Counted from the first letter of the stretch, positions 1-7,031 are shown. The stretch is 9,322 nucleotides of DNA from JAGLOK01 sp023139005 (GCA_030637745.1 DAOWFX010000134.1:1-9322), one strand, 5' to 3'. Numbers and translations: made by a program. Notes: generated by a model not told the origin, from the sequence alone.

Positions 1-732
1 ATAGTTGATTCTGAAGGTTATGTCTCTATGTTTGTAAACCTAAATCCAGGAGTTAATGAAATTCTAATATCTGTTGAAACATACAAGCATCAGAAAGTTG
101 AGAAAGTAATCTTTATAGAACACCCAGAGCTTGATGTGCCTATTAGCCTTACTTCGCCTCCATCGATTAGCAGAACAGAGAAGGTCATTATTAAAGGTGT
201 TGTAGAGCCGGAAACCGATGTCTATGTTGATACATTTAAACTTGCTGCTGAGGTCGATATTGAAGAAGACGGTACATTTAAGTTCACCTATAGTCTCAAT
301 AAATATGGCTGGAATGAAATTGAAATCATTGCAACATCACCCGATGGTAAATCATCTACTTTAGTACATCGAATAGATCGAGTTCCTAATCATCATACAT
401 ATACACGGGTGGCACATAAGATGGACTTTGAACAGCTAAACACAATGGCAGGCTCTATAGTCGGTCGTATATTTAAATGCACTGGCACAGTACATTCGCG
501 TATTGAGACAGAAACATCCAGAATGTACAAATTTGATGTAGGCACAGATGTTGTTAATTATATAATGATTGAATACAATGGTAGACATGATTTTGAGATT
601 GGAGAACAATATGATGTCTATGCTGATGTTGCAGGAGTATATGAAAACTATCCACATCTAATAGGTCGTTTCATCTATCCAATTGAAGAGGAAACACCAG
701 AAGAACCTACTACAGATACCACCGACGAATAA
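1..732 (+). CDS. C-terminal part of a protein with Ig-like repeats and an OB-like domain (5' end outside window)
   Basis: The reading frame is open from the first base, so the ATG at 28 is probably internal and the gene starts before the window. Numbering from that ATG, about residues 1-20 look like the end of one beta-sandwich repeat (NLNPGVNEILI). Residues about 38-118 form a second one with the usual pattern of bacterial Ig/glucodextranase-B-like modules (IKGVVEPETDVYVD, then EDGTFKFTYSLNKYGWNEIEI). Residues about 130-218 resemble the OB-like domain that follows such modules in Firmicutes proteins (IGEQYDVYADVAGVYENYPH). The tail is acidic and rich in E, T and D. There are no catalytic motifs, so a binding or structural role outside the membrane is an inference; the signal peptide or anchor would lie in the missing part. 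The domain pattern is fairly clear, the function unknown. Confidence 0.75.
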   Translation: MVDSEGYVSMFVNLNPGVNEILISVETYKHQKVEKVIFIEHPELDVPISLTSPPSISRTEKVIIKGVVEPETDVYVDTFKLAAEVDIEEDGTFKFTYSLNKYGWNEIEIIATSPDGKSSTLVHRIDRVPNHHTYTRVAHKMDFEQLNTMAGSIVGRIFKCTGTVHSRIETETSRMYKFDVGTDVVNYIMIEYNGRHDFEIGEQYDVYADVAGVYENYPHLIGRFIYPIEEETPEEPTTDTTDE

Positions 733-737
733 TCACT

Positions 738-780
738 ACCACCCGTCAGCGAAGTGCACTTCATAGCGTGTGGTTTTGTT
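738..780 (+). terminator. Probable intrinsic terminator of the Ig/OB-domain gene
   Basis: Six bases after the stop codon, ACCAC (738-742) pairs with GTGGT (770-774). The stem continues with CG/CG across one mismatch. Inside it is a small hairpin, GAAG-TGCA-CTTC (751-762). A T-rich run, TTTTGTT (774-780), follows. The stem has an internal loop, so this is a moderate rather than a strong call. Confidence 0.55.
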
Positions 781-791
781 AGACAAGAACA

Positions 792-820
792 AACTAGCCC
801 CGATATCATCAGAGCTAGTT
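792..820 (-). terminator. Intrinsic terminator of eno
   Basis: AACTAGC (792-798) and GCTAGTT (814-820) are perfect inverted repeats. Read on the - strand, the pairing runs on through two U-G wobbles to give about 13 base pairs and a three-base loop. It is followed on that strand by a T-rich tail (TTTGTTCTTGT, 791 downwards). On the + strand the wobble pairs become A-C mismatches, so the structure is optimised for eno transcripts, though it may also stop readthrough from the left. Confidence 0.8.
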
Positions 821-839
821 ATTATGTTTCTATATGTTT

Positions 840-2150
840 CTATTTATTTTTCAGATTAAACCATGCATTTAAACCTGGATACTCAGCTTGTGAACCCAGT
901 TCTTCTTCTATACGAAGGAGTTGGTTATATTTTGCAACACGGTCTGTACGGCTCGGAGCACCTGTTTTGATTTGACCTGCATTCATCGCGACCACGATAT
1001 CTGCTATGGTTACATCTTCAGTTTCTCCTGATCTGTGTGATACAACTGCAGTATAGCCTGCACGGTTTGCCATCTGTATAGCATCAAATGTCTCAGTGAG
1101 TGTACCTATTTGATTTACTTTGATTAGTATCGAATTACATACACCCATATCAATGCCTTTTTTCAAACGCTTTGTATTGGTTACAAATAAATCATCCCCT
1201 ACGATTTGCACTGTGTCGCCGATTGCATCGGTTAGCATCTTCCACGCTTCCCAATCTTCTTCTGACACGCCATCTTCTAGGGATATGACTGGATATTTCT
1301 CACAAAGATCTTTCCAATAGTCTACGATTTCTTGTTTAGTCATCATTATATCGCTCTTCCAGAAATAATAATTGCCTTCTTGTCCTTTTTTCTTTGCTTC
1401 TTCATACATTTCAGTAGCAGCAGGGTCCATCGCGATCATGAAATCTGTACCAGGCACGTAGTTCGCCTTTTTGATGGCTTCAACAATGAGTTGCAGTGCT
1501 TCTTCATCTGTTTTCAAATTAGGTGCAAATCCACCTTCATCGCCAACTGCTGTGCTATAACCCTTATCTTGCAGTACTTTTTTCAAGTTATGAAATACTT
1601 CTGTGCTCATTTGTAAACATTGCTTAAATGTCTTCGCACCAACTGGCATAATCATAAACTCTTGAATGTTTACGCTGTTGTCTGCGTGCTTTCCGCCGTT
1701 CAAGATGTTCATCATAGGAACTGGTAGTGTCTTTGCATTGATACCACCTAAGTATTTATATAGAGGAACTTCTGCTTGAATTGCAGCAGCTTTTGCAACT
1801 GCCATGGATACACCCAGCATAGCGTTTGCACCCAATACAGATTTGTTTTCTGTTCCATCAAGTTCGATCATTGCATTATCTACTGCTACTTGATCTAATG
1901 CATACATACCTTCTATTGCTTGTGCGATTTGGTTGTTGACGTTTTCAACCGCTTTTAGTACACCTCTACCAAGATAACGATTTTTGTCGCCATCGCGCAG
2001 TTCTACTGCCTCAAAAGCACCTGTTGATGCACCAGATGGTACTGCTGCACGCCCGATTGCACCACCTGCAAGTTCTACTTCCACTTCTACTGTGGGGTTG
2101 CCTCTAGAGTCAATGATCTCTCGTCCTCTAATTACTTCGATTGTAAACAT
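840..2150 (-). CDS. eno: Enolase (phosphopyruvate hydratase)
   Basis: Cytoplasmic glycolytic enzyme that interconverts 2-phosphoglycerate and phosphoenolpyruvate, using Mg2+. The 436 residues match the usual bacterial length. Visible landmarks: SRGNPTVEVEV near the N-terminus (15-25), NGGKHADNSV with H155, GDEGGFAPN with catalytic-acid E205, metal ligands D242, E292 (SLEDG) and D319 (VGDDLFVTN), catalytic-base K344 (ILIKVNQIGT), the substrate loop SHRSGETED (371-379) and K395 (QIKTGAPSR). All key residues are intact. The start is set by AAGGAG (2157-2162 on the + strand), six bases before the ATG. The gene stands alone, with its own promoter and terminator, whereas in many Firmicutes eno sits in a gap-pgk-tpi-pgm cluster. 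Identification is essentially certain. Confidence 0.98.
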   Translation of the reverse strand: MFTIEVIRGREIIDSRGNPTVEVEVELAGGAIGRAAVPSGASTGAFEAVELRDGDKNRYLGRGVLKAVENVNNQIAQAIEGMYALDQVAVDNAMIELDGTENKSVLGANAMLGVSMAVAKAAAIQAEVPLYKYLGGINAKTLPVPMMNILNGGKHADNSVNIQEFMIMPVGAKTFKQCLQMSTEVFHNLKKVLQDKGYSTAVGDEGGFAPNLKTDEEALQLIVEAIKKANYVPGTDFMIAMDPAATEMYEEAKKKGQEGNYYFWKSDIMMTKQEIVDYWKDLCEKYPVISLEDGVSEEDWEAWKMLTDAIGDTVQIVGDDLFVTNTKRLKKGIDMGVCNSILIKVNQIGTLTETFDAIQMANRAGYTAVVSHRSGETEDVTIADIVVAMNAGQIKTGAPSRTDRVAKYNQLLRIEEELGSQAEYPGLNAWFNLKNK

Positions 2151-2204
2151 ATATATCTCCTTAAATTAAATATTTTTAATTTTATTCTTATTTGACCGTG
2201 TTAT

Positions 2205-2233
2205 AGTTTACCAAACACTTGCTTATTAGTCAA
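2205..2233 (-). promoter_or_regulatory. Candidate sigma-A promoter for eno
   Basis: Read on the - strand: -35 TTGACT (2228-2233), a 17-base spacer, and -10 TAAACT (2205-2210) preceded by TGG, which resembles an extended -10. This would place the transcript start near base 2198, giving a leader of about 50 bases that contains the AAGGAG site. Spacing and match are good; there is no experimental support. Confidence 0.6.
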
Positions 2234-2392
2234 AAGTATAATCGTATGAAATTACAATATTCTCCCTCAGTTTTCACAATATAATTTATATAAAAAGAAA
2301 TCTTACAAAACAGCTACTTTCATTTGCTATATTTTATATAATATCATAATTTTTTATAGTAATTAACAGAACCATATATTGGTTGCTTATTC

Positions 2393-2416
2393 CCTACTAT
2401 TATGGTAGGATATAAT
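2393..2416 (+). promoter_or_regulatory. Candidate -10 box with an abutting palindrome (possible operator) upstream of ldhA
   Basis: A perfect TATAAT lies at 2411-2416, just ahead of the ribosome binding site AAAGGAG (2425-2431). Directly before it is an imperfect 17-base palindrome, CCTACTATTATGGTAGG (2393-2409), centred at 2401 with one T/G exception. No good -35 box lies at the right distance (TTGCTT at 2383 gives a 22-base spacer). A weak -10 combined with a bound regulator, or repression by a protein on the palindrome, would fit. The palindrome does not match the Rex or Crp consensus. The leader would be only about 15 bases. Confidence 0.45.
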
Positions 2417-2437
2417 AATAAGTGAAAGGAGTAATTT

Positions 2438-3475
2438 ATGAAAATCGCTTTTTATGATACAAAGCCATACGACAAAATATGGTTTGAAAAAATAAACAAT
2501 GAAAAATACAATTATAAGATTAAATTCTTTGAAGATAAACTCAATGCAGATACTGCAGTCCTTGCCAAGGGATATGATGTCGCATGTGCATTTGTCAATG
2601 ATGTTATAGACACACAAACCATCAACATACTTAATGACGTTGGCGTTGGCCTATTAGCAATGCGGTGTGCAGGATACAACAATGTAGACTTCAAATCAGC
2701 ATTTGATAAGCTTCACGTTGTTCGCGTACCACAGTATTCACCTTATGCAGTAGCAGAGCATGCAATGGCATTACTGCTAGGAGTCAATAGAAAAATATTT
2801 CGTGCATTCAACAGAACCAGAGAAGGTAATTTTAGCATCAACGGACTGTTGGGGTTTGATCTCTTCGGTAAGACTGCTGGTGTTGTCGGTACCGGTAGAA
2901 TAGGTAGAGTTTTTATTGATATCTGCAAAGGCTTCGGGATGAAAGTTTTGGCATACGATCCCTTCCCCGCAAAGATTGAAGACGTGAAAATTGTATCACT
3001 TGATGAACTCTACAAAAAGTCGGATATCATCTCTCTGCATTGTCCTCTTACAAAGTCTACAAAGCATATTATTAATTCAGAGAGCATTCAGCAAATGAAA
3101 CAAGGCGCTATAATCATCAACACCTCCAGAGGTGGACTAATCAATACGTTGGATCTAATCGAAGGACTCAAATCCAAACAGCTCGGTGGTGCAGGTCTTG
3201 ACGTATACGAAGAAGAGAGTTCCTATTTCTTTGAAGATATGTCCAGTGATATTTTAGAAGACGATACTCTCGCACGTCTACTTACGCTACACAATGTGCT
3301 TGTGACTGCACATCAAGGATTCTTTACAAAAGAAGCACTCGAGAGCATTGCAAATGTCACTCTAGAAAATATCAAAGAATTCGAAGAAAACAAGATGCTT
3401 ACAAATGAGATATGCTATAAATGCGGAAAAACAGATGAGAACTGCAATAGAAACAGAGGGAAAAGTTGCTTCTAA
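2438..3475 (+). CDS. ldhA: D-lactate dehydrogenase (D-2-hydroxyacid dehydrogenase family, LdhA type)
   Basis: Reduces pyruvate to D-lactate with NADH in the cytoplasm, a fermentative route to regenerate NAD+. The 345 residues start at an ATG six bases after AAAGGAG. The catalytic domain has MRCAGYNNVD (75-84) and PQYSPYAVAEHA (98-109). The Rossmann fold shows GTGRIG (151-156) with D174 (YDPF), fitting NAD preference. The active-site triad is R231 (TSRGG), E260 (DVYEEE) and H292 (TAHQGFF). The stretch SSYFFEDMSSD (261-271) is typical of the LdhA group within the wider family, which supports lactate over other hydroxyacids. An extra C-terminal tail after about residue 320 carries four cysteines (C326, C329, C336, C344); E. 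coli LdhA lacks such a tail. The stop overlaps that of the next, convergent gene by four bases. Confidence 0.9.
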   Translation: MKIAFYDTKPYDKIWFEKINNEKYNYKIKFFEDKLNADTAVLAKGYDVACAFVNDVIDTQTINILNDVGVGLLAMRCAGYNNVDFKSAFDKLHVVRVPQYSPYAVAEHAMALLLGVNRKIFRAFNRTREGNFSINGLLGFDLFGKTAGVVGTGRIGRVFIDICKGFGMKVLAYDPFPAKIEDVKIVSLDELYKKSDIISLHCPLTKSTKHIINSESIQQMKQGAIIINTSRGGLINTLDLIEGLKSKQLGGAGLDVYEEESSYFFEDMSSDILEDDTLARLLTLHNVLVTAHQGFFTKEALESIANVTLENIKEFEENKMLTNEICYKCGKTDENCNRNRGKSCF

Positions 3476-4347
3476 TATTCATAAAACTTACTATAGTACT
3501 TTCTAAATAATTTGAAGTAACCTTTGGTATTTTTATTGATATAGTTGCCCTTTATACTGGTATCACTAAGTATTCTTTTAAAGTCATACTTACCTTTTAC
3601 TGCCCAAAATCTTAAGATTCCGATGCTTATTGCCTCAGTTGGACAGTTTTGAACACATCGCATGCACATCATGCAATGGCTATGAAATTGTACTTTCGAG
3701 TTATGCACTTCAATATTATTTGCAGGACAATTCTTCGCACATATTTTGCAAAATGTGCATTTCTTTTGGTTTGCAGAATAAAGTAATCCATTTAAGCGTG
3801 CGCCTAACCATTGTATTCTAAAAAGAAAAGAGATCCCCCTACCCGCTAAAGAATAGTGAATTGTACTCGTATTTTCTGTTAACATCTTTTCCGTAAAATT
3901 TACTGCCATTTTCTGCATAACTCGGTACATTTGTTTAACTAGTGCATCCTTATAGCGAAACATTATATTGTATGGCATCAAAAAATGTTTCTCAGATATC
4001 ACATTATACCCTTTTTTGGATAAGTGTTTGTATAATAAATAAGAAGATGCGTCATTAAACCAAAAGGGTTCTCCGGATGTTTTTGTAATATATACTCTTT
4101 GCCCTGTAGCCTTTGGTAGTTTTTTAGCTAATTCTACAACGTTTTGTGGTGCATTGAATGCATGAATGGGATAGCCAATAATTATAAGATTGTATTCCTC
4201 AAAATGAATAGTATCTAGTAGATCATCAATCTTCTCTAATCTGAAGTGATCTGTTTTGACATCTTTTTGATTCAAGGTTTCTGCAATACAAGTATTTGTA
4301 ATATACGTATTTCCAGTACCTGAAAATGTTATAATGATTGCTTTCAT
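3472..4347 (-). CDS. EFR1-type protein: flavodoxin-like domain plus two 4Fe-4S clusters
   Basis: A predicted cytoplasmic electron-transfer protein of 291 residues. The N-terminus has the flavodoxin FMN-phosphate loop FSGTGNT (8-14), and residues 52-66 (YNLIIIGYPIHAFNA) continue that fold. The C-terminal half carries two ferredoxin motifs, C197-x2-C200-x2-C203-x3-C207-P and C225-x2-C228-x2-C231-x3-C235-P, so it should bind FMN and two [4Fe-4S] clusters. This matches the NCBI family called EFR1 ferrodoxin, common in anaerobes; the physiological partner is not known from sequence. The ATG at 4347 is supported by an in-frame stop two codons upstream and by the flavodoxin start pattern MKAIIITFSGTGN. 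The ribosome binding site is weak: AGGA lies about 14 bases upstream. The 3' end overlaps ldhA tail to tail. Confidence 0.88.
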   Translation of the reverse strand: MKAIIITFSGTGNTYITNTCIAETLNQKDVKTDHFRLEKIDDLLDTIHFEEYNLIIIGYPIHAFNAPQNVVELAKKLPKATGQRVYITKTSGEPFWFNDASSYLLYKHLSKKGYNVISEKHFLMPYNIMFRYKDALVKQMYRVMQKMAVNFTEKMLTENTSTIHYSLAGRGISFLFRIQWLGARLNGLLYSANQKKCTFCKICAKNCPANNIEVHNSKVQFHSHCMMCMRCVQNCPTEAISIGILRFWAVKGKYDFKRILSDTSIKGNYINKNTKGYFKLFRKYYSKFYEY

Positions 4348-4381
4348 AAATTATGTATAATTCCTAAATAGATATGAATAT

Positions 4382-4410
4382 ATTCTACACGAACCGTATT
4401 GGATTGACAA
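4382..4410 (-). promoter_or_regulatory. Candidate sigma-A promoter for the EFR1-type gene
   Basis: Read on the - strand: -35 TTGTCA (4405-4410), a 17-base spacer, and -10 TAGAAT (4382-4387). Each box has five of six consensus bases. The start would be near 4375, giving a leader of about 28 bases. It lies just upstream of the recognisable flavodoxin remnant on the other strand. Confidence 0.6.
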
Positions 4411-4420
4411 TACAAGATAT

Positions 4421-4699
4421 GATTTTCATAAAAAAGTAATCAAAAGTGTCATTTGTACTACACTAAAAAAATATAATGTAATATTTTCAACAGCCGCAAT
4501 ACTCGATTGAAAAGCACATTATGAAATAAGAAAAATTCTTGAATCCAAAGATGCAACGATTGTTAATGAGTTTATGTGCAAAGGTCTAAACAAAAATAGC
4601 TTTATGAAGTATCTAGGTGGAATGAACAAAGGCAGACCCAATGCAGAAGATATCAGCAATGCAAAGGCGCTTGCAAGGAGTATGTCTATAAATAGTTAA
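4421..4699 (+). pseudogene. Decayed flavodoxin remnant (C-terminal part)
   Basis: In one + frame the DNA reads like the C-terminal half of a flavodoxin of the anaerobe type. It includes KKYNVIFSTA (near 4466-4495), then an in-frame TGA at 4508-4510, then HYEIRKILESKDATIVNEF, CKGLNKNSF, YLGGMNKGRPN and DISNAKALARSM, ending at TAA (4697-4699). The order of IFST, the CKG segment, GG-NKG-PN and D--NA---A is what I recall of such flavodoxins. No start codon, ribosome binding site or N-terminal FMN loop (GNT) was found in the bases before it, so the gene has lost its front and gained a stop. The recognisable part may begin anywhere between about 4400 and 4465. It fills much of the gap between the EFR1-type gene and hppA and is unlikely to give a working protein. 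Confidence 0.7.
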
Positions 4700-4719
4700 C
4701 TTAATATAGAATTGCAAAA

Positions 4720-4748
4720 TAAGAGACCGCCGATAAAGCGGTCTCTTA
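4720..4748 (-). terminator. Intrinsic terminator of hppA
   Basis: An 11-base perfect stem (4720-4730 with 4738-4748; core AAGAGACCGC/GCGGTCTCTT) has a seven-base loop. It lies 18 bases after the hppA stop and is followed on the - strand by TTTTGCAATT. On the + strand the bases after it are less T-rich (GCTAACTTTTGA), so hppA is the likely target, but weak bidirectional action is possible. Confidence 0.88.
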
Positions 4749-4766
4749 GCTAACTTTTGACTTAAT

Positions 4767-6929
4767 CTAGAAAAAGAGTGAAAATAAATTGAACCTAGAA
4801 AAGAATGATACACCGATGAGCGATACAATCGCCATAATCTTAATCAAGATATCCAATGAAGGTCCTACGGTGTCTTTTAACGGATCACCTACTGTATCAC
4901 CAACAACTGCTGCTGCATGCGTGTCTGTTCCCTTACCATGCCCTTCAAGTTCATCTGATTCAATGAGTTTCTTCGCATTATCCCACGCACCCCCAGCGTT
5001 TGCTGTAAATAGAGCAAGCATGATACCCGATAGCGTTGTTCCGATCAATAATCCACCAACAAATGTTGCACCGAATATAAATCCACCGATGAGTGGTGAT
5101 AATATTGCGATTAACGCTGGGTACTTCATTTCTTTCAATGCACCGGCTGATGATATTTCAATACAGGTTTTATAGTCAGGTAATACTTCACCCGTCAAGA
5201 TTCCTGGGTACTTATAAAATTGTCTTCTTACTTCCTGCACCATTTTACGTGCAGCTTTTGAAACTGCATCAATTAGCATACCGGAAAAGAAGTACGGTAA
5301 TGCGCCTCCAATGAGAACCCCAGCAAGAGTCAAAGGATCTAATACGTTTAATATGAGTTCAATATGTTCTCCGCCTGATGATACCTGTGAATGCAGGTAT
5401 GATGCTAGCAACGACAGTGCAGCTAGCGCTGCAGAACCGATCGCAAAACCTTTACCTACTGCTGCTGTTGTATTTCCTACGGAATCAAGTTTGTCTGTTA
5501 TCTTGCGGACCTCAGGATCGAGCTTCGCCATTTCACTAATTCCACCTGCATTATCTGCAATAGGTCCATATGTATCTACAGATACTGTAGCAGCTACGAA
5601 TGAAAGCATTCCAATAGCCGCCATTGTTACTCCGTAAATTCCTGCAATACGATATGAAATAATCGTTGCAAAAGCAAGGATTATTACAGGAATCATTGTC
5701 GATTTCATTCCAACGCCCAAACCTTCTGTGATTGTAAGTGCTGTTCCTTCTATGGAAGACTTTGCAATCTTACGCGTAGGCATAAAATCATAACTGGTAT
5801 AGTATTCTGCGACTGCACCAATTGCAATGCCGGATACGATTCCAAGTACAGCGGCTATCCATGGTGACAATGCACCGACCATAAATCCTGCGTTGTTTAA
5901 TTCTAATTTGTCAAATCCTCTGAAGTACATGAATGTAAACACACCTGTTGCGATGATTGTAATAATCGCTGAAGTCCACGTTGCTACATTAAGTTCTTTA
6001 TGTGGTTTGTCGGATACTTTTTTAAGTATCAGTGTAAGTATTCCAATTACACATGATATAAGACCGATTGATACAAATATCAATGGGAAATTGATGAGTT
6101 TTGTTACCATAACACCTGAAATCAGATCAGGCTCTAAGAAAAAGCTATAACATGCAAGTGCGATGGATGCGATTATTGCACCAACAAAGCTCTCCAGTAA
6201 GTCAGAGCCCAACCCTGCAACATCACCAACATTATCGCCAACATTATCTGCAATAGTAGCTGGATTCCTAGGATCATCTTCAGGTATGCCTGCTTCTGTT
6301 TTACCAACAAGGTCTGCACCCATATCAGCCGCTTTGGTATAGATACCACCACCTACACGGTTAAACATAGCAATTAGAGAACAACCCAGTGCATATCCTG
6401 ATACTGTCATTGCAAAAGGGATGAAGTTAACACTAAGCCAGTTAGGTACAACTACTAAATTTGCAGGATCAGTCTGTCCCATAAATTTTCCAAAGACTAG
6501 AAATATTATTCCAAGTCCTAATATTGCAAAAGCACCTACCCCCAAGCCCATAACACTTCCACCTTGAAATGCTACTTTTAGCGTTTTGCCTAGGTTTTTT
6601 GTTAGTCTTGCTTCATTTGCAACGCGAACATTTGATATTGTTGCGATTCTCATTCCAATAAACCCTGCCGTTGCGCTCATTAGTGCACCAAGTATAAATG
6701 CTACTGCAACATACCATGCTACAACTGTTGCAAGGATAGTAGTAACCACAATGCTAACAATAAGTATTACTCTATACTCATGTAAAATAAAAGTGTTTGC
6801 ACCTTCTTGGATTGCCTTTGCAATCTGTTTCATCTCCGATGTTCCGCTATCACGATTCTTGACTTTAAAATAATTATATAAAGCTACTAGTAATGCAATT
6901 GAAACTGATGTAAATATAATATAAAACAT
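4767..6929 (-). CDS. hppA: Membrane-bound ion-pumping pyrophosphatase, K+-dependent type
   Basis: Integral membrane enzyme that couples hydrolysis of cytoplasmic pyrophosphate to pumping of H+ and/or Na+ out of the cell. The 720 residues, rich in hydrophobic segments throughout, fit the family (about 16 helices). PPi/Mg-binding motifs are complete: DMGADLVGKTE (202-212), DDPRNPATIADNVGDNVGD (218-236), DTYGPIADNAGG (452-463), and GDTVGDPLKDTVGPS near the C-terminus (677-691). The motif GNTTAA (485-490) has Ala where the K+-independent group has Lys, so K+ dependence is predicted. D243, E246 and S247 in GSDLLES fit the ion-gate region, and this Glu position is common in Na+-pumping members, but the ion is not settled. 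The start is chosen by AGGGAG (6936-6941) six bases upstream; an overlapping ATG at 6934 is out of frame. The gene stands alone, with its own terminator. Confidence 0.96.
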   Translation of the reverse strand: MFYIIFTSVSIALLVALYNYFKVKNRDSGTSEMKQIAKAIQEGANTFILHEYRVILIVSIVVTTILATVVAWYVAVAFILGALMSATAGFIGMRIATISNVRVANEARLTKNLGKTLKVAFQGGSVMGLGVGAFAILGLGIIFLVFGKFMGQTDPANLVVVPNWLSVNFIPFAMTVSGYALGCSLIAMFNRVGGGIYTKAADMGADLVGKTEAGIPEDDPRNPATIADNVGDNVGDVAGLGSDLLESFVGAIIASIALACYSFFLEPDLISGVMVTKLINFPLIFVSIGLISCVIGILTLILKKVSDKPHKELNVATWTSAIITIIATGVFTFMYFRGFDKLELNNAGFMVGALSPWIAAVLGIVSGIAIGAVAEYYTSYDFMPTRKIAKSSIEGTALTITEGLGVGMKSTMIPVIILAFATIISYRIAGIYGVTMAAIGMLSFVAATVSVDTYGPIADNAGGISEMAKLDPEVRKITDKLDSVGNTTAAVGKGFAIGSAALAALSLLASYLHSQVSSGGEHIELILNVLDPLTLAGVLIGGALPYFFSGMLIDAVSKAARKMVQEVRRQFYKYPGILTGEVLPDYKTCIEISSAGALKEMKYPALIAILSPLIGGFIFGATFVGGLLIGTTLSGIMLALFTANAGGAWDNAKKLIESDELEGHGKGTDTHAAAVVGDTVGDPLKDTVGPSLDILIKIMAIVSLIGVSFFSRFNLFSLFF

Positions 6930-6941
6930 TTCATTCTCCCT

Positions 6942-7031
6942 CTTCTATCTAAAAATTTGCGAAATCGTTAATAATGTTACCACAATCTTAATGTAATAGC
7001 TACTGAATAGTCGTTCGCATTACTAACAAAA
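6942..7031 (-). other. Leader/promoter region of hppA with no convincing promoter seen
   Basis: Between the terminator of the upstream operon and the hppA ribosome binding site lie about 90 AT-rich bases. The hppA promoter should be here, since a terminator separates the gene from the operon before it. Several partial -10 matches occur (for example CATTAT on the - strand), but none has a good -35 at 16-18 bases. No riboswitch-like structure was recognised by eye. Confidence 0.3.

Noticed and set aside
1332..1616. 94-codon + strand frame opposite eno
   Set aside because: It mirrors codons of the intact enolase gene and shows no recognisable domain or ribosome binding site.
2268..2282. Possible Rex (redox repressor) site in the eno-ldhA gap, from TTCACAA
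   Set aside because: Only one half-site is present; the matching TTGTGAA at the proper distance is missing.
2280..2285. TATAAT on the + strand as an alternative ldhA promoter
   Set aside because: There is no acceptable -35 box 16-18 bases upstream, and the region is so AT-rich that chance matches are expected.
4511..4699. The part after the TGA as a separate small gene
   Set aside because: There is no start codon or ribosome binding site after the TGA that would keep the conserved segment; the first in-frame ATG lies well inside it.
4613..4828. 71-codon - strand frame spanning the hppA end and the terminator
   Set aside because: It crosses the hppA terminator hairpin and overlaps the end of hppA in another frame; the flavodoxin reading on the + strand explains this stretch better.
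4789..6873. Several open frames of about 95-128 codons on the + strand opposite hppA
   Set aside because: They are antisense to a fully conserved enzyme gene, lack ribosome binding sites and have low-complexity S/P/I/A-rich translations typical of shadow frames.
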